Positions 1 through 8,559 of a stretch of 64,000 bases of DNA are shown here, piece by piece. The notes below the pieces were generated by a model. The model searched no databases. It was not told the origin of the DNA and worked only from the letters and a program-made list of their open reading frames with translations. The stretch is from positions 3,720,001-3,784,000 of the forward strand of contig NZ_CP025815.1 of NCBI RefSeq assembly GCF_003352045.1. The letters are read 5' to 3'. How positions within the stretch are numbered: the first letter of the stretch is position 1; each line of letters starts with the position of its first letter. The position numbers and the translations under genes are program-made. Source of the DNA: Sulfitobacter sp. JL08 (GTDB lineage: Bacteria > Pseudomonadota > Alphaproteobacteria > Rhodobacterales > Rhodobacteraceae).

Positions 1-1479
1 GACCGCCAGTTCCATATGGCCAACCGCCTCTTCGTAGCGCCCCAGACGGTACAAAACCCAACCCAGCGAATCCACGATATATCCGCTGTCCGGGCGGGCG
101 GCGACGGCCCGCTGGATCATGTCCAGCGCCTCATCCAGGTTGATCTGCTTTTCAACCATCGAATAGCCAAGATAGTTCAACACCTGCGGTTGATCCGGGT
201 TCAGTTCCAACGCGGCGCGAAAATCTGCTTCGGCTTCGGGCCAGTTGTCGGATCGTTCATGGGATATGCCCCGCGCATAGAACAAGAACCATTGCGATCT
301 GTCGCCATCCTTGGTCAGGGCAAGGGCGCGGTCATAAGCGCCAACCGCCCCTTCGAAATCATCCTGCTGGCGCAAAAGATCGCCCAATGTCGAATGAACG
401 ATCGTCAGGTCGGGGTAAGCCCGTGCAAGTTGTTCCAGCACCTCGACGGATGCATCCGGCTTGCCGCTTTGGTTCAGCGCATTCGCCCGGCCAAGTTCCG
501 CAGCATGATAGGCGCCATGACCTTCGGGCACCTGCTTGTACGTCTCGATCGCAAGATCGAACTGGTCTAGTTCATCCAGTAGGGCGGCACTTAGCAAAAG
601 GGCGTCGATATGATCGGGCCGCAGATAGGCTGCGATGCGGGTGTAGACCAACGAATAATCAGGGGTCGCTTCATTCGACAACGCGGCCCCTACGGAATAA
701 AACACTTCGGCCAGACCGTCATTGACCGATGTGACATGCGTGAAAGGCAGGCGCTCTCCGGTGCTTAGCCGGTCAACCAGCCCCTGCAACTCCGGGTCAA
801 GCGATGAACCGAACGTGGCCGTCAGCCCGGCAAGCGCATCCTCATTCCGCCCCAACTGGGACAAGACTTCGGCCTGTGCCATCGCCCCGCGTCTGGTTCT
901 GTTGATCGCGCCCGCCGCATCACCCGACAGGATCGCATCAGCACCTTCAAAATCGCCGACCATCGCCAGCGCCAGTGCCTTTTGGTAATAGGCAAAGCCA
1001 CGCAGCCCTGCATCCTGCGCCACATCGTCAAAACGTTCCAGCCCCTGGGCGACAGACCCGTTGCCGATCTGCGCCCATGCCTCGACCAGACCATCAACCA
1101 GAGGGCCAATTCCCAGTTTTTGTGAATCACGTTCCAGAATGGCGGCGTAATCTTCGTTAGCGCTTAGCTTTGCGACAACAATCATGTGTGCAATCTGGCT
1201 GCGCAGGCCGGCGGCTTCTATTTGCTGGGCCATCGGATACGCGGTATCGATCCGCCCGAGGGACAGTTGAGCAAGGGCCGCACTTTCCAATAATTCGGGG
1301 TCGTTTGGACTACGCACCAACGCTTGGGTGTAGTACTGCGCAGCGACATCGAAATCGCTGGAAAGCGCAGCTTGTCGCGCGGCAAGATAGGCTCCGGCCC
1401 CTGATTGTGCGGCCACCGGTACAGCCGACATCGTGATCAGTGCCGCAATACACGCCGTACGTCTCAATAGGTTCCGCAA
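1..1479 (-). CDS. Tetratricopeptide-repeat protein, exported (3' end outside window)
   Basis: At least 493 codons are read on the minus strand with no stop before the window edge, so the C-terminus is missing. The chosen start is TTG at 1477-1479. It has GGCAGGG just upstream and gives a classic signal peptide (MRNLLRRTACIAALITMSAV, then a cleavage-like AAQS). The mature part is a chain of helix-turn-helix units with TPR spacing, for example around DAAAQYYTQAL, WPEAEADFRAALELNPDQ and LDEALDMIQRAVAARPDS. TPR proteins are scaffolds for protein-protein contacts. This one is probably periplasmic or envelope-associated, and its partner is unknown. It is the last visible gene on this strand, 107 bases downstream of the ETF-QO gene. 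The family is clear, the function is not. Confidence 0.8.
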   Translation of the reverse strand, partial: MRNLLRRTACIAALITMSAVPVAAQSGAGAYLAARQAALSSDFDVAAQYYTQALVRSPNDPELLESAALAQLSLGRIDTAYPMAQQIEAAGLRSQIAHMIVVAKLSANEDYAAILERDSQKLGIGPLVDGLVEAWAQIGNGSVAQGLERFDDVAQDAGLRGFAYYQKALALAMVGDFEGADAILSGDAAGAINRTRRGAMAQAEVLSQLGRNEDALAGLTATFGSSLDPELQGLVDRLSTGERLPFTHVTSVNDGLAEVFYSVGAALSNEATPDYSLVYTRIAAYLRPDHIDALLLSAALLDELDQFDLAIETYKQVPEGHGAYHAAELGRANALNQSGKPDASVEVLEQLARAYPDLTIVHSTLGDLLRQQDDFEGAVGAYDRALALTKDGDRSQWFLFYARGISHERSDNWPEAEADFRAALELNPDQPQVLNYLGYSMVEKQINLDEALDMIQRAVAARPDSGYIVDSLGWVLYRLGRYEEAVGHMELAV

Positions 1480-1586
1480 TTGCCCTGCCTCGCTGTTTTC
1501 TGCTCTTGCGCGATAAGCTAGGGTTTTATGGGGCAACGCGCAATGGCGCGCGATGAATCAAACCCTTTGCAGACACTGGAATATCA

Positions 1587-3236
1587 TCACATGTTCGGGT
1601 AGTTCGGCCCGTCTCCGCCTTGCGGTGTCGTCCAGTTGATGTTTTGCGCAGGATCCTTGATATCACAGGTCTTGCAATGCACACAGTTCTGGAAGTTGAT
1701 GACAAATCGCGTGTCCTTGCCAGCTTCTTCAACGAATTCATACACTCCAGCCGGGCAATAGCGCGCCGACGGACCCGCAAATTTGGGCAGGTTCTGTGCA
1801 ACCGGTATCGACGCATCTTTCAGCTTCAAATGCGCGGGCTGGCTTTCTTCGTGATTGGTAAATGAAAACGCGACGTTGGTCAGGCGATCAAAAGACAGCG
1901 TGCCATCGGGTTTCGGATAGTCGATGGGCGTGTGCTTGCTGGCTTCTTCCGTCGCTTCAGCATCAGTCTTGCCATGCTTTTGCGTTCCCATCAGGGAAAA
2001 CCCCAGCGTGTTGGTCCACATATCGAACCCGCCCAGCGTCAGCGAAGCCATCAACCCGTATTTGGACCACAAGGGTTTGACGTTACGCACTTTCTTCAGA
2101 TCTTTTCCGATAGCGCCAGAACGTACTTCGTCCTCGTAAGCGCTCAGTTCATCCGCACTGCGCCCGTCCTGAATGGCCTTGAACGCGGCTTCGGCTGCAG
2201 CTTTGCCAGACAGCATCGCATTATGGTTTCCCTTGATCCGCGGCACGTTGACCATACCGACAGAGCACCCCAAAAGTGCAACACCCGGTGCCACCATTTT
2301 GGGCATCGACTGATACCCGCCTTCGGAAATCGCCCGCGCGCCATAGGCCACGCGTTTCCCGCCTTTCAGCAAATCGGCAACCATCGGGTGATGCTTGAAA
2401 CGCTGGAATTCCATGTAGGGAAACAGGTGCGGGTTCTTGTAGTTCAGATGCACCACAAACCCGACATAGACCTGATTGTTTTCAAGGTGGTAGATGAACG
2501 ACCCGCCACCGGCATTGCTGCCCAGAGGCCAACCCATTGTATGGGTCACGCGGCCTTCGTGATGTTTATCGGGATCAATTTCCCAGATTTCCTTCATGCC
2601 AAGCCCGAATTTCTGCGGCTCTTTCCCCTTGGACAGGTCAAATTTCTCGATCACTTCCTTGGACAGCGACCCGCGTACGCCTTCGGACAGGAAGACATAT
2701 TTACCGTGCAGTTCCATACCGGGTTCAGAGTTGGGGCCTAGGCTGCCATCTTCTTCCAGACCGAATACACCGGCCACAACGCCTTTGACTTCGCCATTGT
2801 CACCGTAAACCAGTTCGGAACAGGACATGCCCGGAAAAATCTCGACCCCCAGCGCCTCGGCCTGTTCGGCCATCCAGCGGCAGACATTGCCCATCGACAC
2901 GATGTAATTGCCGTGGTTGTTCATCAACGGCGGCATCGGAAAATTCGGGATGCGCAACTGGCCCGCTTCGCCCAGCATGTAGAAATTGTCTTCCTTGACA
3001 GGCACATTGATCGGTGCGCCCTTTTCCTTCCAGTCGGGGATCAACGCATCAAGCCCGACAGGATCAAGCACAGCACCGGACAGGATATGGGCACCGACTT
3101 CCGAACCTTTTTCCAGAACGACAACATTGATATCGGCATCAAGTTGTTTCAGGCGGATCGCGGCGGACAATCCGGCAGGGCCGGCCCCCACGATAACCAC
3201 ATCATATTCCATTGCTTCGCGTTCAATCTCGGCCAT
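1587..3236 (-). CDS. Electron transfer flavoprotein-ubiquinone oxidoreductase (ETF-QO)
   Basis: 549 aa, the usual length for ETF-QO. The enzyme takes electrons from reduced electron-transfer flavoprotein, which is charged by acyl-CoA and other dehydrogenases, and passes them to ubiquinone at the inner membrane. Visible features are an N-terminal FAD-binding motif VIVGAGPAGL (residues about 14-23) and a C-terminal [4Fe-4S] domain with Cys494 (YCPAGVY) and the set Cys518, Cys521 and Cys524 (NCVHCKTC). An upstream in-frame extension exists, but the ATG at 3234-3236 follows AGGAGAG at a good distance and gives the family N-terminus. The acyl-CoA dehydrogenase 10 kb away would feed this enzyme through ETF. 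Confidence 0.95.
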   Translation of the reverse strand: MAEIEREAMEYDVVIVGAGPAGLSAAIRLKQLDADINVVVLEKGSEVGAHILSGAVLDPVGLDALIPDWKEKGAPINVPVKEDNFYMLGEAGQLRIPNFPMPPLMNNHGNYIVSMGNVCRWMAEQAEALGVEIFPGMSCSELVYGDNGEVKGVVAGVFGLEEDGSLGPNSEPGMELHGKYVFLSEGVRGSLSKEVIEKFDLSKGKEPQKFGLGMKEIWEIDPDKHHEGRVTHTMGWPLGSNAGGGSFIYHLENNQVYVGFVVHLNYKNPHLFPYMEFQRFKHHPMVADLLKGGKRVAYGARAISEGGYQSMPKMVAPGVALLGCSVGMVNVPRIKGNHNAMLSGKAAAEAAFKAIQDGRSADELSAYEDEVRSGAIGKDLKKVRNVKPLWSKYGLMASLTLGGFDMWTNTLGFSLMGTQKHGKTDAEATEEASKHTPIDYPKPDGTLSFDRLTNVAFSFTNHEESQPAHLKLKDASIPVAQNLPKFAGPSARYCPAGVYEFVEEAGKDTRFVINFQNCVHCKTCDIKDPAQNINWTTPQGGDGPNYPNM

Positions 3237-3390
3237 CTCGCGGCTCTCCTGTTCGTTAAGTGGCGCCCACCAATCTGCGCACGAAATAATCTTTCGCGAT
3301 TGGCTATCGCAGCGGCGGCTTACTTGCAATCACGACACGGCGTAAAAACAGTCCAAAACGACTCTGTAAGTCTGAAACTGGTTCGATTTA

Positions 3391-3870
3391 TCACTTTTGC
3401 CAGTTCGATGGCGACCCGACAGGCCTGTGTGGCGTTTCCGGCGCGTCCCCCATTAGATAGCGCGGCCCGGCGCCGTTGATCCTTGCACGGTCCTTGGGGT
3501 TATAGAGTTTGCATTTCGCCAGGCTAAGGCACCCGCACCCTATGCAGCCATCCAGTTGATCCCGCAAACGCTGCATTGCATCGATTTTCTGATCCAATAC
3601 GGCACGAAACTGTATGCTGATCCGGCTCCAGTCGCGCTTGGTCGGGGTGCGCCCCATTGGCAGCCGGTCCAGCTCGGCCTTGATCTGGGGCAGAGAAAAC
3701 CCGAATTCCTGTGCGATCATCACAAATGACAGGCGACGAATATCCGCACGTTCAAACCGACGGTGTCCGCCGGCATTCCGGTCGGGGTGAACCAACCCCA
3801 TTTCTTCGTAATACCGGATCGCCGACACCGCCAGACCGGTGCGCTCTGCAACCTCTCCGATGCTTAGCAT
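3391..3870 (-). CDS. soxR: Redox-sensitive MerR-family regulator SoxR
   Basis: 159 aa. The N-terminal MerR winged helix starts at MLSIGEVAERTGL. A dimerisation helix follows, then the SoxR iron-sulfur signature CIGCGCLSLAKC with cysteines 109, 112, 114 and 120, the same spacing as the [2Fe-2S] ligands of Escherichia coli SoxR. SoxR is oxidised by redox-cycling compounds or superoxide and then activates its target by untwisting a promoter with an over-long spacer. The ORF extends upstream, but the ATG at 3868-3870 gives the family start. It is divergent from a VOC-family gene, with a SoxR box in the 76-base gap. No soxS gene is visible, as is usual outside enterics. Confidence 0.93.
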   Translation of the reverse strand: MLSIGEVAERTGLAVSAIRYYEEMGLVHPDRNAGGHRRFERADIRRLSFVMIAQEFGFSLPQIKAELDRLPMGRTPTKRDWSRISIQFRAVLDQKIDAMQRLRDQLDGCIGCGCLSLAKCKLYNPKDRARINGAGPRYLMGDAPETPHRPVGSPSNWQK

Positions 3871-3889
3871 ATAGGCCTCTCTTTCCCTC

Positions 3890-3920
3890 TTGACCTCAAG
3901 CTTACTTGAGGAATTACAAA
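3890..3920 (+). promoter_or_regulatory. SoxR box inside a 19-bp-spacer promoter of the VOC gene
   Basis: The 18-base palindrome CCTCAAGCTTACTTGAGG (3894-3911) has 7-base arms and matches the known E. coli soxS operator except in the central bases. It lies between a -35 hexamer TTGACC (3890-3895) and a -10 hexamer TACAAA (3915-3920). The spacer is 19 bases, the diagnostic over-long spacing of MerR-family activated promoters. The promoter points at the VOC gene at 3947. Confidence 0.92.
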
Positions 3921-3946
3921 GAGGCCACACAACAAAGGAGACTGAC

Positions 3947-4327
3947 ATGACAGCCCATCTGGAACACACGAATTTCACCGTTGCCAACGTGGATGCCACC
4001 GCCGAATGGATGTGCGATCTGTTCGGATGGCAGATACGCTGGGCCGGCCCGTCGATAGACAACGGTCGCAGCGTTCATGTCGGCACCAAAGACCATTACC
4101 TTGCGCTTTATTCGCCGGGCAATCCGCACAAGGCGACCGATAACAATTACAAAACGATTGGCGGTTTGAACCATGTTGGGGTTGTGGTCGATGACATCGA
4201 CGCGATGGAGGAAAAGGTGAAAGCCGCCGGTTTTGTGCCCGAAAACCATGCCGATTACGAACCCGGAAAACGGTTCTATTTCCACGATCACGATGGCATC
4301 GAATACGAAGTTGTCGCCTATTCCTGA
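3947..4327 (+). CDS. VOC-family (glyoxalase/bleomycin-resistance-like) protein, predicted SoxR target
   Basis: 126 aa with two beta-alpha-beta-beta-beta modules of the vicinal oxygen chelate fold. Candidate metal ligands are the His in HLEHTNF near the N-terminus, the His in GLNHVGVVV, and the Glu in GIEYEVVAY at the C-terminus. VOC proteins include glyoxalase I, fosfomycin/bleomycin resistance proteins and ring-cleaving dioxygenases, and the substrate cannot be read from sequence. The start ATG at 3947 follows AAAGGAG. Upstream in-frame sequence would run into the SoxR-controlled promoter and is not used. The SoxR box suggests it handles a redox-cycling compound or a product of oxidative damage. 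Confidence 0.88.
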   Translation: MTAHLEHTNFTVANVDATAEWMCDLFGWQIRWAGPSIDNGRSVHVGTKDHYLALYSPGNPHKATDNNYKTIGGLNHVGVVVDDIDAMEEKVKAAGFVPENHADYEPGKRFYFHDHDGIEYEVVAYS

Positions 4328-4337
4328 TCGGCCTGAT

Positions 4338-4362
4338 CGCGCGGGTCTGAATGATCCGCGCG
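4338..4362 (+). terminator. Probable terminator hairpin after the VOC gene
   Basis: Arms CGCGCGG (4338-4344) and CCGCGCG (4356-4362) form a 7-bp GC stem with an 11-base loop. It starts 10 bases after the VOC stop codon and is followed by a modest T-containing stretch, TGTTCTGCTT. The short T-tract makes intrinsic termination likely but not certain. Confidence 0.5.
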
Positions 4363-4458
4363 TGTTCTGCTTGCAATCCCCCGCCGCTTTGGGTCAGGTA
4401 TCTGCCAGAGAACTGACAGGTTGTATTAAGACCGTCGTAACGGCGTGGAAGAGTTTGA

Positions 4459-4929
4459 ATGGAAAAGATACCTATGACCCGCGCGGGCCATTCCGCGCTG
4501 GAAACCGAATTGAAGCAGTTAAAGTCAGTTGAACGCCCCGCGATCATCAAGGCAATTGCAGAGGCGCGCGAGCATGGCGACCTTTCGGAAAATGCCGAAT
4601 ACCATTCCGCGCGTGAAAAACAGTCTTTCATCGAAGGCCGAATCAAGGAACTGGAAGGCGTGCTAAGCCTTGCCGAAGTTATTGATCCGTCCAAATTATC
4701 CGGCGCGATCAAGTTTGGCGCAAAGATAACGCTGGTCGATGAAGATACGGATGAAGAAAAAACTTGGCAGATCGTGGGCGAACACGAGGCCAATATCGAA
4801 AATGGCCTGCTCAACATCAAATCGCCTATTGCGCGCGCACTGATCGGCAAGGAAGAAGGTGACAGCGTTGAGGTCCGCACCCCGGGAGGCGAAAAATCCT
4901 ATGAGGTTCTCAAGATCGTTTACGCGTAA
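4459..4929 (+). CDS. greA: Transcription elongation factor GreA
   Basis: 156 aa, full length. GreA rescues backtracked RNA polymerase by stimulating cleavage of the 3' end of the transcript. The N-terminal coiled coil (residues about 8-75) contains the acidic-tip motif [16 protein letters not shown] found across GreA proteins. The C-terminal FKBP-like globular domain contains the typical [17 protein letters not shown] and ends in [16 protein letters not shown] upstream of the ATG serves as ribosome binding site. It is followed 12 bases later by a membrane protein gene on the same strand, so the two may be co-transcribed. Confidence 0.96.
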   Translation: MEKIPMTRAGHSALETELKQLKSVERPAIIKAIAEAREHGDLSENAEYHSAREKQSFIEGRIKELEGVLSLAEVIDPSKLSGAIKFGAKITLVDEDTDEEKTWQIVGEHEANIENGLLNIKSPIARALIGKEEGDSVEVRTPGGEKSYEVLKIVYA

Positions 4930-4941
4930 AAGGTACGCCAG

Positions 4942-5964
4942 ATGACCGACAAAGAGACCACACGCCCGACGCCCTTGGGCATTTATGATAAACCGCGCCG
5001 CGATGCTATTTCCGGAATCGAGGTGGCAGCGCTTGCCCTCAGCCTTTTGTGGTTGATGGGCACAGCGATTTTCTTTTTGTCTCTGCCCGATCCCGAGGAT
5101 GCGCTGCCAAGCAACTTTGACAGCCTTCAGTTTCTGATGACGATTCTGGCGATATTCATGCCAATCGCCATGATCTGGGTTGCGGCAACGGCGGCGCGGT
5201 CGTCACGTGTGATGCGTGAAGAAAGCCAGCGCCTTCAGACCGCAATTGATGCGATCCGACAGGCCTATGTCGCGCAGAATCAGGGGCGGAACACGGCGTC
5301 TGAACCCTCTGTCGTGCGTAAACTGGACGAAATCGCTGCCGCCACACGCAAAACCGAAAGCGCGCTGGCTACGTTTTCCAGCCGTCGCGATGCATCGCCT
5401 GTGCGCGCGGCGCCACCTCCGGCTGACAGCTCTATGGGCGAAGAAAACCAAACCTCGCTGGCCCTTGGAACACGCGCCGAAGATATGGCGCCGCCGCTGG
5501 AACGCTCTGATTTCATCCGGGCCCTGAATTTTCCCGAAACCGCAGAAGATCACGAAGGGTTTGCAGCCCTGCGCCGCGCCTTGCAGGATCGATCGGCCTC
5601 GCAGTTGATACAGGCGGCACAGGATGTGCTGACTTTGTTGTCACAAGACGGCATTTACATGGACGATCTGCGCCCGGATATGGCCAGACCCGAGATATGG
5701 CGCCAGTTTGCGGCCGGAGCACGCGGGCGCAGCGTGGCCGCGTTGGGCGGTGTACGTGACAGATCGTCTCTGGCGCTCTCTGCCGGTCGCATGAAGCAGG
5801 ATCCGATCTTTCGCGATGCGGCGCATCATTTTTTGCGCAAATTCGACAGGATGTTTGCAGAGTTCGAAAAAACAGCATCGGACGCGGAAATCTCCGCACT
5901 GTCCGAAACCCGCACAGCGCGCGCCTTTATGCTGCTGGGCCGCGTCGCCGGCACATTTGACTAG
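4942..5964 (+). CDS. Uncharacterised inner-membrane protein with two N-terminal TM helices
   Basis: 340 aa, not assigned to a named family. It has a short cytoplasmic N-terminus, two hydrophobic helices (residues about 27-47 and 63-86), and a charged helical stretch with coiled-coil character (RVMREESQRLQTAIDAIRQAY). A Pro/Ala-rich linker (about 145-175) precedes a soluble C-terminal domain of about 165 residues starting near FIRALNFPETAEDHEGF. The C-terminal half has no motif I recognise. Starting 12 bases after greA, it is probably read through from it. Its stop is 25 bases from the convergent moeA stop. It looks like a lineage-restricted Rhodobacterales protein. Confidence 0.8.
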   Translation: MTDKETTRPTPLGIYDKPRRDAISGIEVAALALSLLWLMGTAIFFLSLPDPEDALPSNFDSLQFLMTILAIFMPIAMIWVAATAARSSRVMREESQRLQTAIDAIRQAYVAQNQGRNTASEPSVVRKLDEIAAATRKTESALATFSSRRDASPVRAAPPPADSSMGEENQTSLALGTRAEDMAPPLERSDFIRALNFPETAEDHEGFAALRRALQDRSASQLIQAAQDVLTLLSQDGIYMDDLRPDMARPEIWRQFAAGARGRSVAALGGVRDRSSLALSAGRMKQDPIFRDAAHHFLRKFDRMFAEFEKTASDAEISALSETRTARAFMLLGRVAGTFD

Positions 5965-5989
5965 GCGACATGCCAAAGCCCCTTATCTG

Positions 5990-8071
5990 CTAGAGTCCAA
6001 AACTCGCGTAGGGAATATACCGCACCGGATCCCCTTTGCTGATGTCGCGCGCGCCATCGTCCAGTTCAACAAGGCCTTCAGCCCAGCTTAGCCCGCTGAT
6101 CCGGCCTGACCCTTCGGATGCAAACACCTGCGCCTTGCCGTCGCGGATGCGGGCACGCAAGTATTCGCGCCGCCCCGGTTTCTTGCGCTTGTCGAAATCC
6201 GCAGGCACATCAAACCCCTGCGGGACCTGCCAGCGTTCGCCCGCCATCTGCGCCATCGCGGGGCGCGCAAAAACAAGGGTACAGACCAGCGCGGCCACGG
6301 GATTGCCCGGCAAGCCGAACACCGGCTTGCCGTTCCACAAGCCCAACGCCAAAGGCCGCCCCGGTTTGACGGCGATACGCCACAACGCCATGGCACCCGC
6401 CTGTTTCAATAGCGCCGACACATGATCTTCGTCGCCGGCCGATGCGCCACCGCTTGTCAGGATAACATCCGCTTCCAGAGCGGCCTGATCCAGCAATCCG
6501 CGCAGCGCGTCGCGGTTGTCAGGCGAAATACCCAAATCAACCGGTTCAAACCCGAATCGCGCGATCATGTTCAGCAGCATCGGGCGATTGGCATCAATGA
6601 TCTTGTTGTCCTGCGCATCGCCGGTCACATCCACCAGCTCGTCACCGGTAGACACAACAGCAACGCGCAAGCGCTTGTGCGTGTTCACTTGCGTGACACC
6701 TGCTGCCGACAACAGCGCCAAGTCGGCAGCCCCGATCCGTTCTCCGGCGCTCAACACCTTGTCACCGGCGGAAAAATCCTCTCCGGCGCGGCGCGTGTTG
6801 GCGCCTTGTTTCAACGGGCCATGAAACGCAATCTGGTCTTGGCCAACTGTCACGTCTTCTTCCAGAATGACCGTGTCCACACCCGCAGGCAGGGCAGCCC
6901 CCGTCAGTATACGAACCGCCGACCCGTTTGGAACCCGATCCTTGAAATCGCCCCCCGCTGCGGCGCGGCCAGTCACCAGCGGCAGATACTGTGCACCCGA
7001 TGGCACGCTGCCCGAAAACCCGTACCCGTCCACTGCCGAATTCGCGCGGGGCGGATTGGCCCGTTTTGCGAAAACCGGTTCGGCCAGAACCCGGCCCCTT
7101 GATTGCAAAACCGGTATCAGTTCGGTTTCGGTGACGGGGTTCAACCGATCACGCAGCATGGCCAACGCATCATCAACCGGGGTCCAGTCGACACCTGCGG
7201 GCAGCGCAAAACAATCATTCCTTAACGGGGGCGGCACGGGTTTATCCGGCGCAAGTTGCGCCTCGTGTCCAACCCCCAAAATCCAGCCCTCTTCCGGCGC
7301 GTCCACATCCAGCATCTTGCCCAGTATCACAGGGTCAAGGCGCGACAGGGTTTGCGCAACATTCCGGACCTGCCACGCGTCCTTGATCATGTTCTTGGGT
7401 GCGACCCCACCCAAAAGGCTGGGCCAGATTTCCACCACTGAAACAGGCCGGGCCAGCGGTTCGAATGGCCAGACCGAAAGCGTGTCAGGAAACGCGCGTC
7501 GCAGACGTGACAGAACCGGCAGCCCCATCATAACCTGCGATCCGACAGCACCCGCTCCTGCCAGTTGCCAGCAGGTGAACGCCCCGGGTGCCTGCGTTTC
7601 CACGCTTCGTCGGTCAGGAAACGGGTTAACGTATCCCTGCTTTGTACGCGGCAGACCTGTAATATCACGCTTTAGCCCATTGCCCCAGAACGGGCCATTT
7701 GTTCCCAGAGACAGATTGATTTCAGCAGCCATATCAAACCTGTTGTTTTGCGAACCGGCGTCTTTAATCCGGTTTTCAAACCAATCCCAAACGGCAAACG
7801 GATCGGTTTGCCCCGTCAAGGCATGCGCGAACCCCTTTGGATACCCGAACGGGAAATCAAACCCGATACAGCACCGGCGACCGGCCGACACCTCAACATT
7901 CAGAGTTTCCGTAATCCACTTTTCCGCCACCTGACGGTTGCGCAGATAAACCGGCGCTTCGGCGCCGCCTGCGCGTGCAATGCAGGCCCAGATCGCATCC
8001 TTTACCGGTGTCGGGCCACGATCATTTCCTCCGGACCAATCCACCATGATGAACGTGTCATAAGGTGTCAC
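5990..8071 (-). CDS. moeA: Molybdopterin molybdotransferase MoeA fused to an N-terminal RNase-H-like (DUF429-type) domain
   Basis: 693 aa against about 400 for ordinary MoeA. Residues from about 297 to the end are MoeA: the PPRANSAVDGYGF entry motif, then VVSTGDELVD, LTSGGASAGDEDHV, and VKPGRPLALG with GLPGNPVA. MoeA inserts molybdate into adenylated molybdopterin. Residues 1 to about 285 are a separate domain with MVDWSGGN near residue 9, GFDFPFGYP near 69 and VEIWPSLLG near 210. This Asp/Asp/Glu pattern recalls RNase-H-fold DUF429 proteins (inference). The start is GTG at 8069-8071, overlapping the mobB stop as GTGA. It is the last gene of the fdhD-mobA-mobB-moeA operon. Confidence 0.92.
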   Translation of the reverse strand: MTPYDTFIMVDWSGGNDRGPTPVKDAIWACIARAGGAEAPVYLRNRQVAEKWITETLNVEVSAGRRCCIGFDFPFGYPKGFAHALTGQTDPFAVWDWFENRIKDAGSQNNRFDMAAEINLSLGTNGPFWGNGLKRDITGLPRTKQGYVNPFPDRRSVETQAPGAFTCWQLAGAGAVGSQVMMGLPVLSRLRRAFPDTLSVWPFEPLARPVSVVEIWPSLLGGVAPKNMIKDAWQVRNVAQTLSRLDPVILGKMLDVDAPEEGWILGVGHEAQLAPDKPVPPPLRNDCFALPAGVDWTPVDDALAMLRDRLNPVTETELIPVLQSRGRVLAEPVFAKRANPPRANSAVDGYGFSGSVPSGAQYLPLVTGRAAAGGDFKDRVPNGSAVRILTGAALPAGVDTVILEEDVTVGQDQIAFHGPLKQGANTRRAGEDFSAGDKVLSAGERIGAADLALLSAAGVTQVNTHKRLRVAVVSTGDELVDVTGDAQDNKIIDANRPMLLNMIARFGFEPVDLGISPDNRDALRGLLDQAALEADVILTSGGASAGDEDHVSALLKQAGAMALWRIAVKPGRPLALGLWNGKPVFGLPGNPVAALVCTLVFARPAMAQMAGERWQVPQGFDVPADFDKRKKPGRREYLRARIRDGKAQVFASEGSGRISGLSWAEGLVELDDGARDISKGDPVRYIPYASFGL

Positions 8072-8559
8072 AATCCAACCTCGGACAGTATGAAATCTGC
8101 GATGGACACGGTATCGTTCAGATCAAATACCGGACGGTCCAGATCAAGCGGCACGTCCGAAGCGACAGCGCGCACCGTTTCATCATCCGGCGCGATCAAC
8201 GGGTTGCCGGTTTCGGCGCGATGCGCTTCAACTTTGTGGTGCAGATCGCGTTTATAGCCTTCGATCAGCACCAGATCCACCGGCGCCAGCTTCTTCAAAA
8301 GCATGTCCAGCGTGGGTTCCTCTTCGGTGCGCAATTCATGCATCAATGCGAACCGGTTGCGCGACGCCAGCAAAACTTCGGTGGCACCGGCCACGCGATG
8401 CCGATGGCTATCCTTGCCCGCGTGATCCACATCAAAGGTGTGATGTGCATGTTTGACGGTTGAAACCGTAAATCCGCGCGCGGTGATTTCGCTCACAAGC
8501 CGTTCCATCAGCCCGGTTTTTCCAGCGTTTTTCCAACCGACAACTCCGAAAATTCTCAT
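8068..8559 (-). CDS. mobB: Molybdopterin-guanine dinucleotide biosynthesis protein MobB
   Basis: 163 aa. A small P-loop GTPase with Walker A GWKNAGKT at residues 8-15, the KHAHHTFDVDHAGKDSHRH segment typical of MobB, and LVLIEGYKRDLHHKVE downstream. MobB is an accessory to MobA in attaching GMP to the molybdenum cofactor and is not strictly required in E. coli. It overlaps mobA and moeA by 4 bases each, which implies translational coupling within one transcript. Confidence 0.95.
   Translation of the reverse strand: MRIFGVVGWKNAGKTGLMERLVSEITARGFTVSTVKHAHHTFDVDHAGKDSHRHRVAGATEVLLASRNRFALMHELRTEEEPTLDMLLKKLAPVDLVLIEGYKRDLHHKVEAHRAETGNPLIAPDDETVRAVASDVPLDLDRPVFDLNDTVSIADFILSEVGL

Noticed and set aside
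16-570. Plus-strand ORF of 184 aa at the left edge
   Set aside because: Shadow of the TPR gene on the minus strand, whose translation has a signal peptide and repeat structure. The plus-strand product has no recognisable features.
1520-1556. GC-rich imperfect repeat after the ETF-QO gene as a terminator
   Set aside because: Only a short GCGC pairing with no T-tract, too weak to call.
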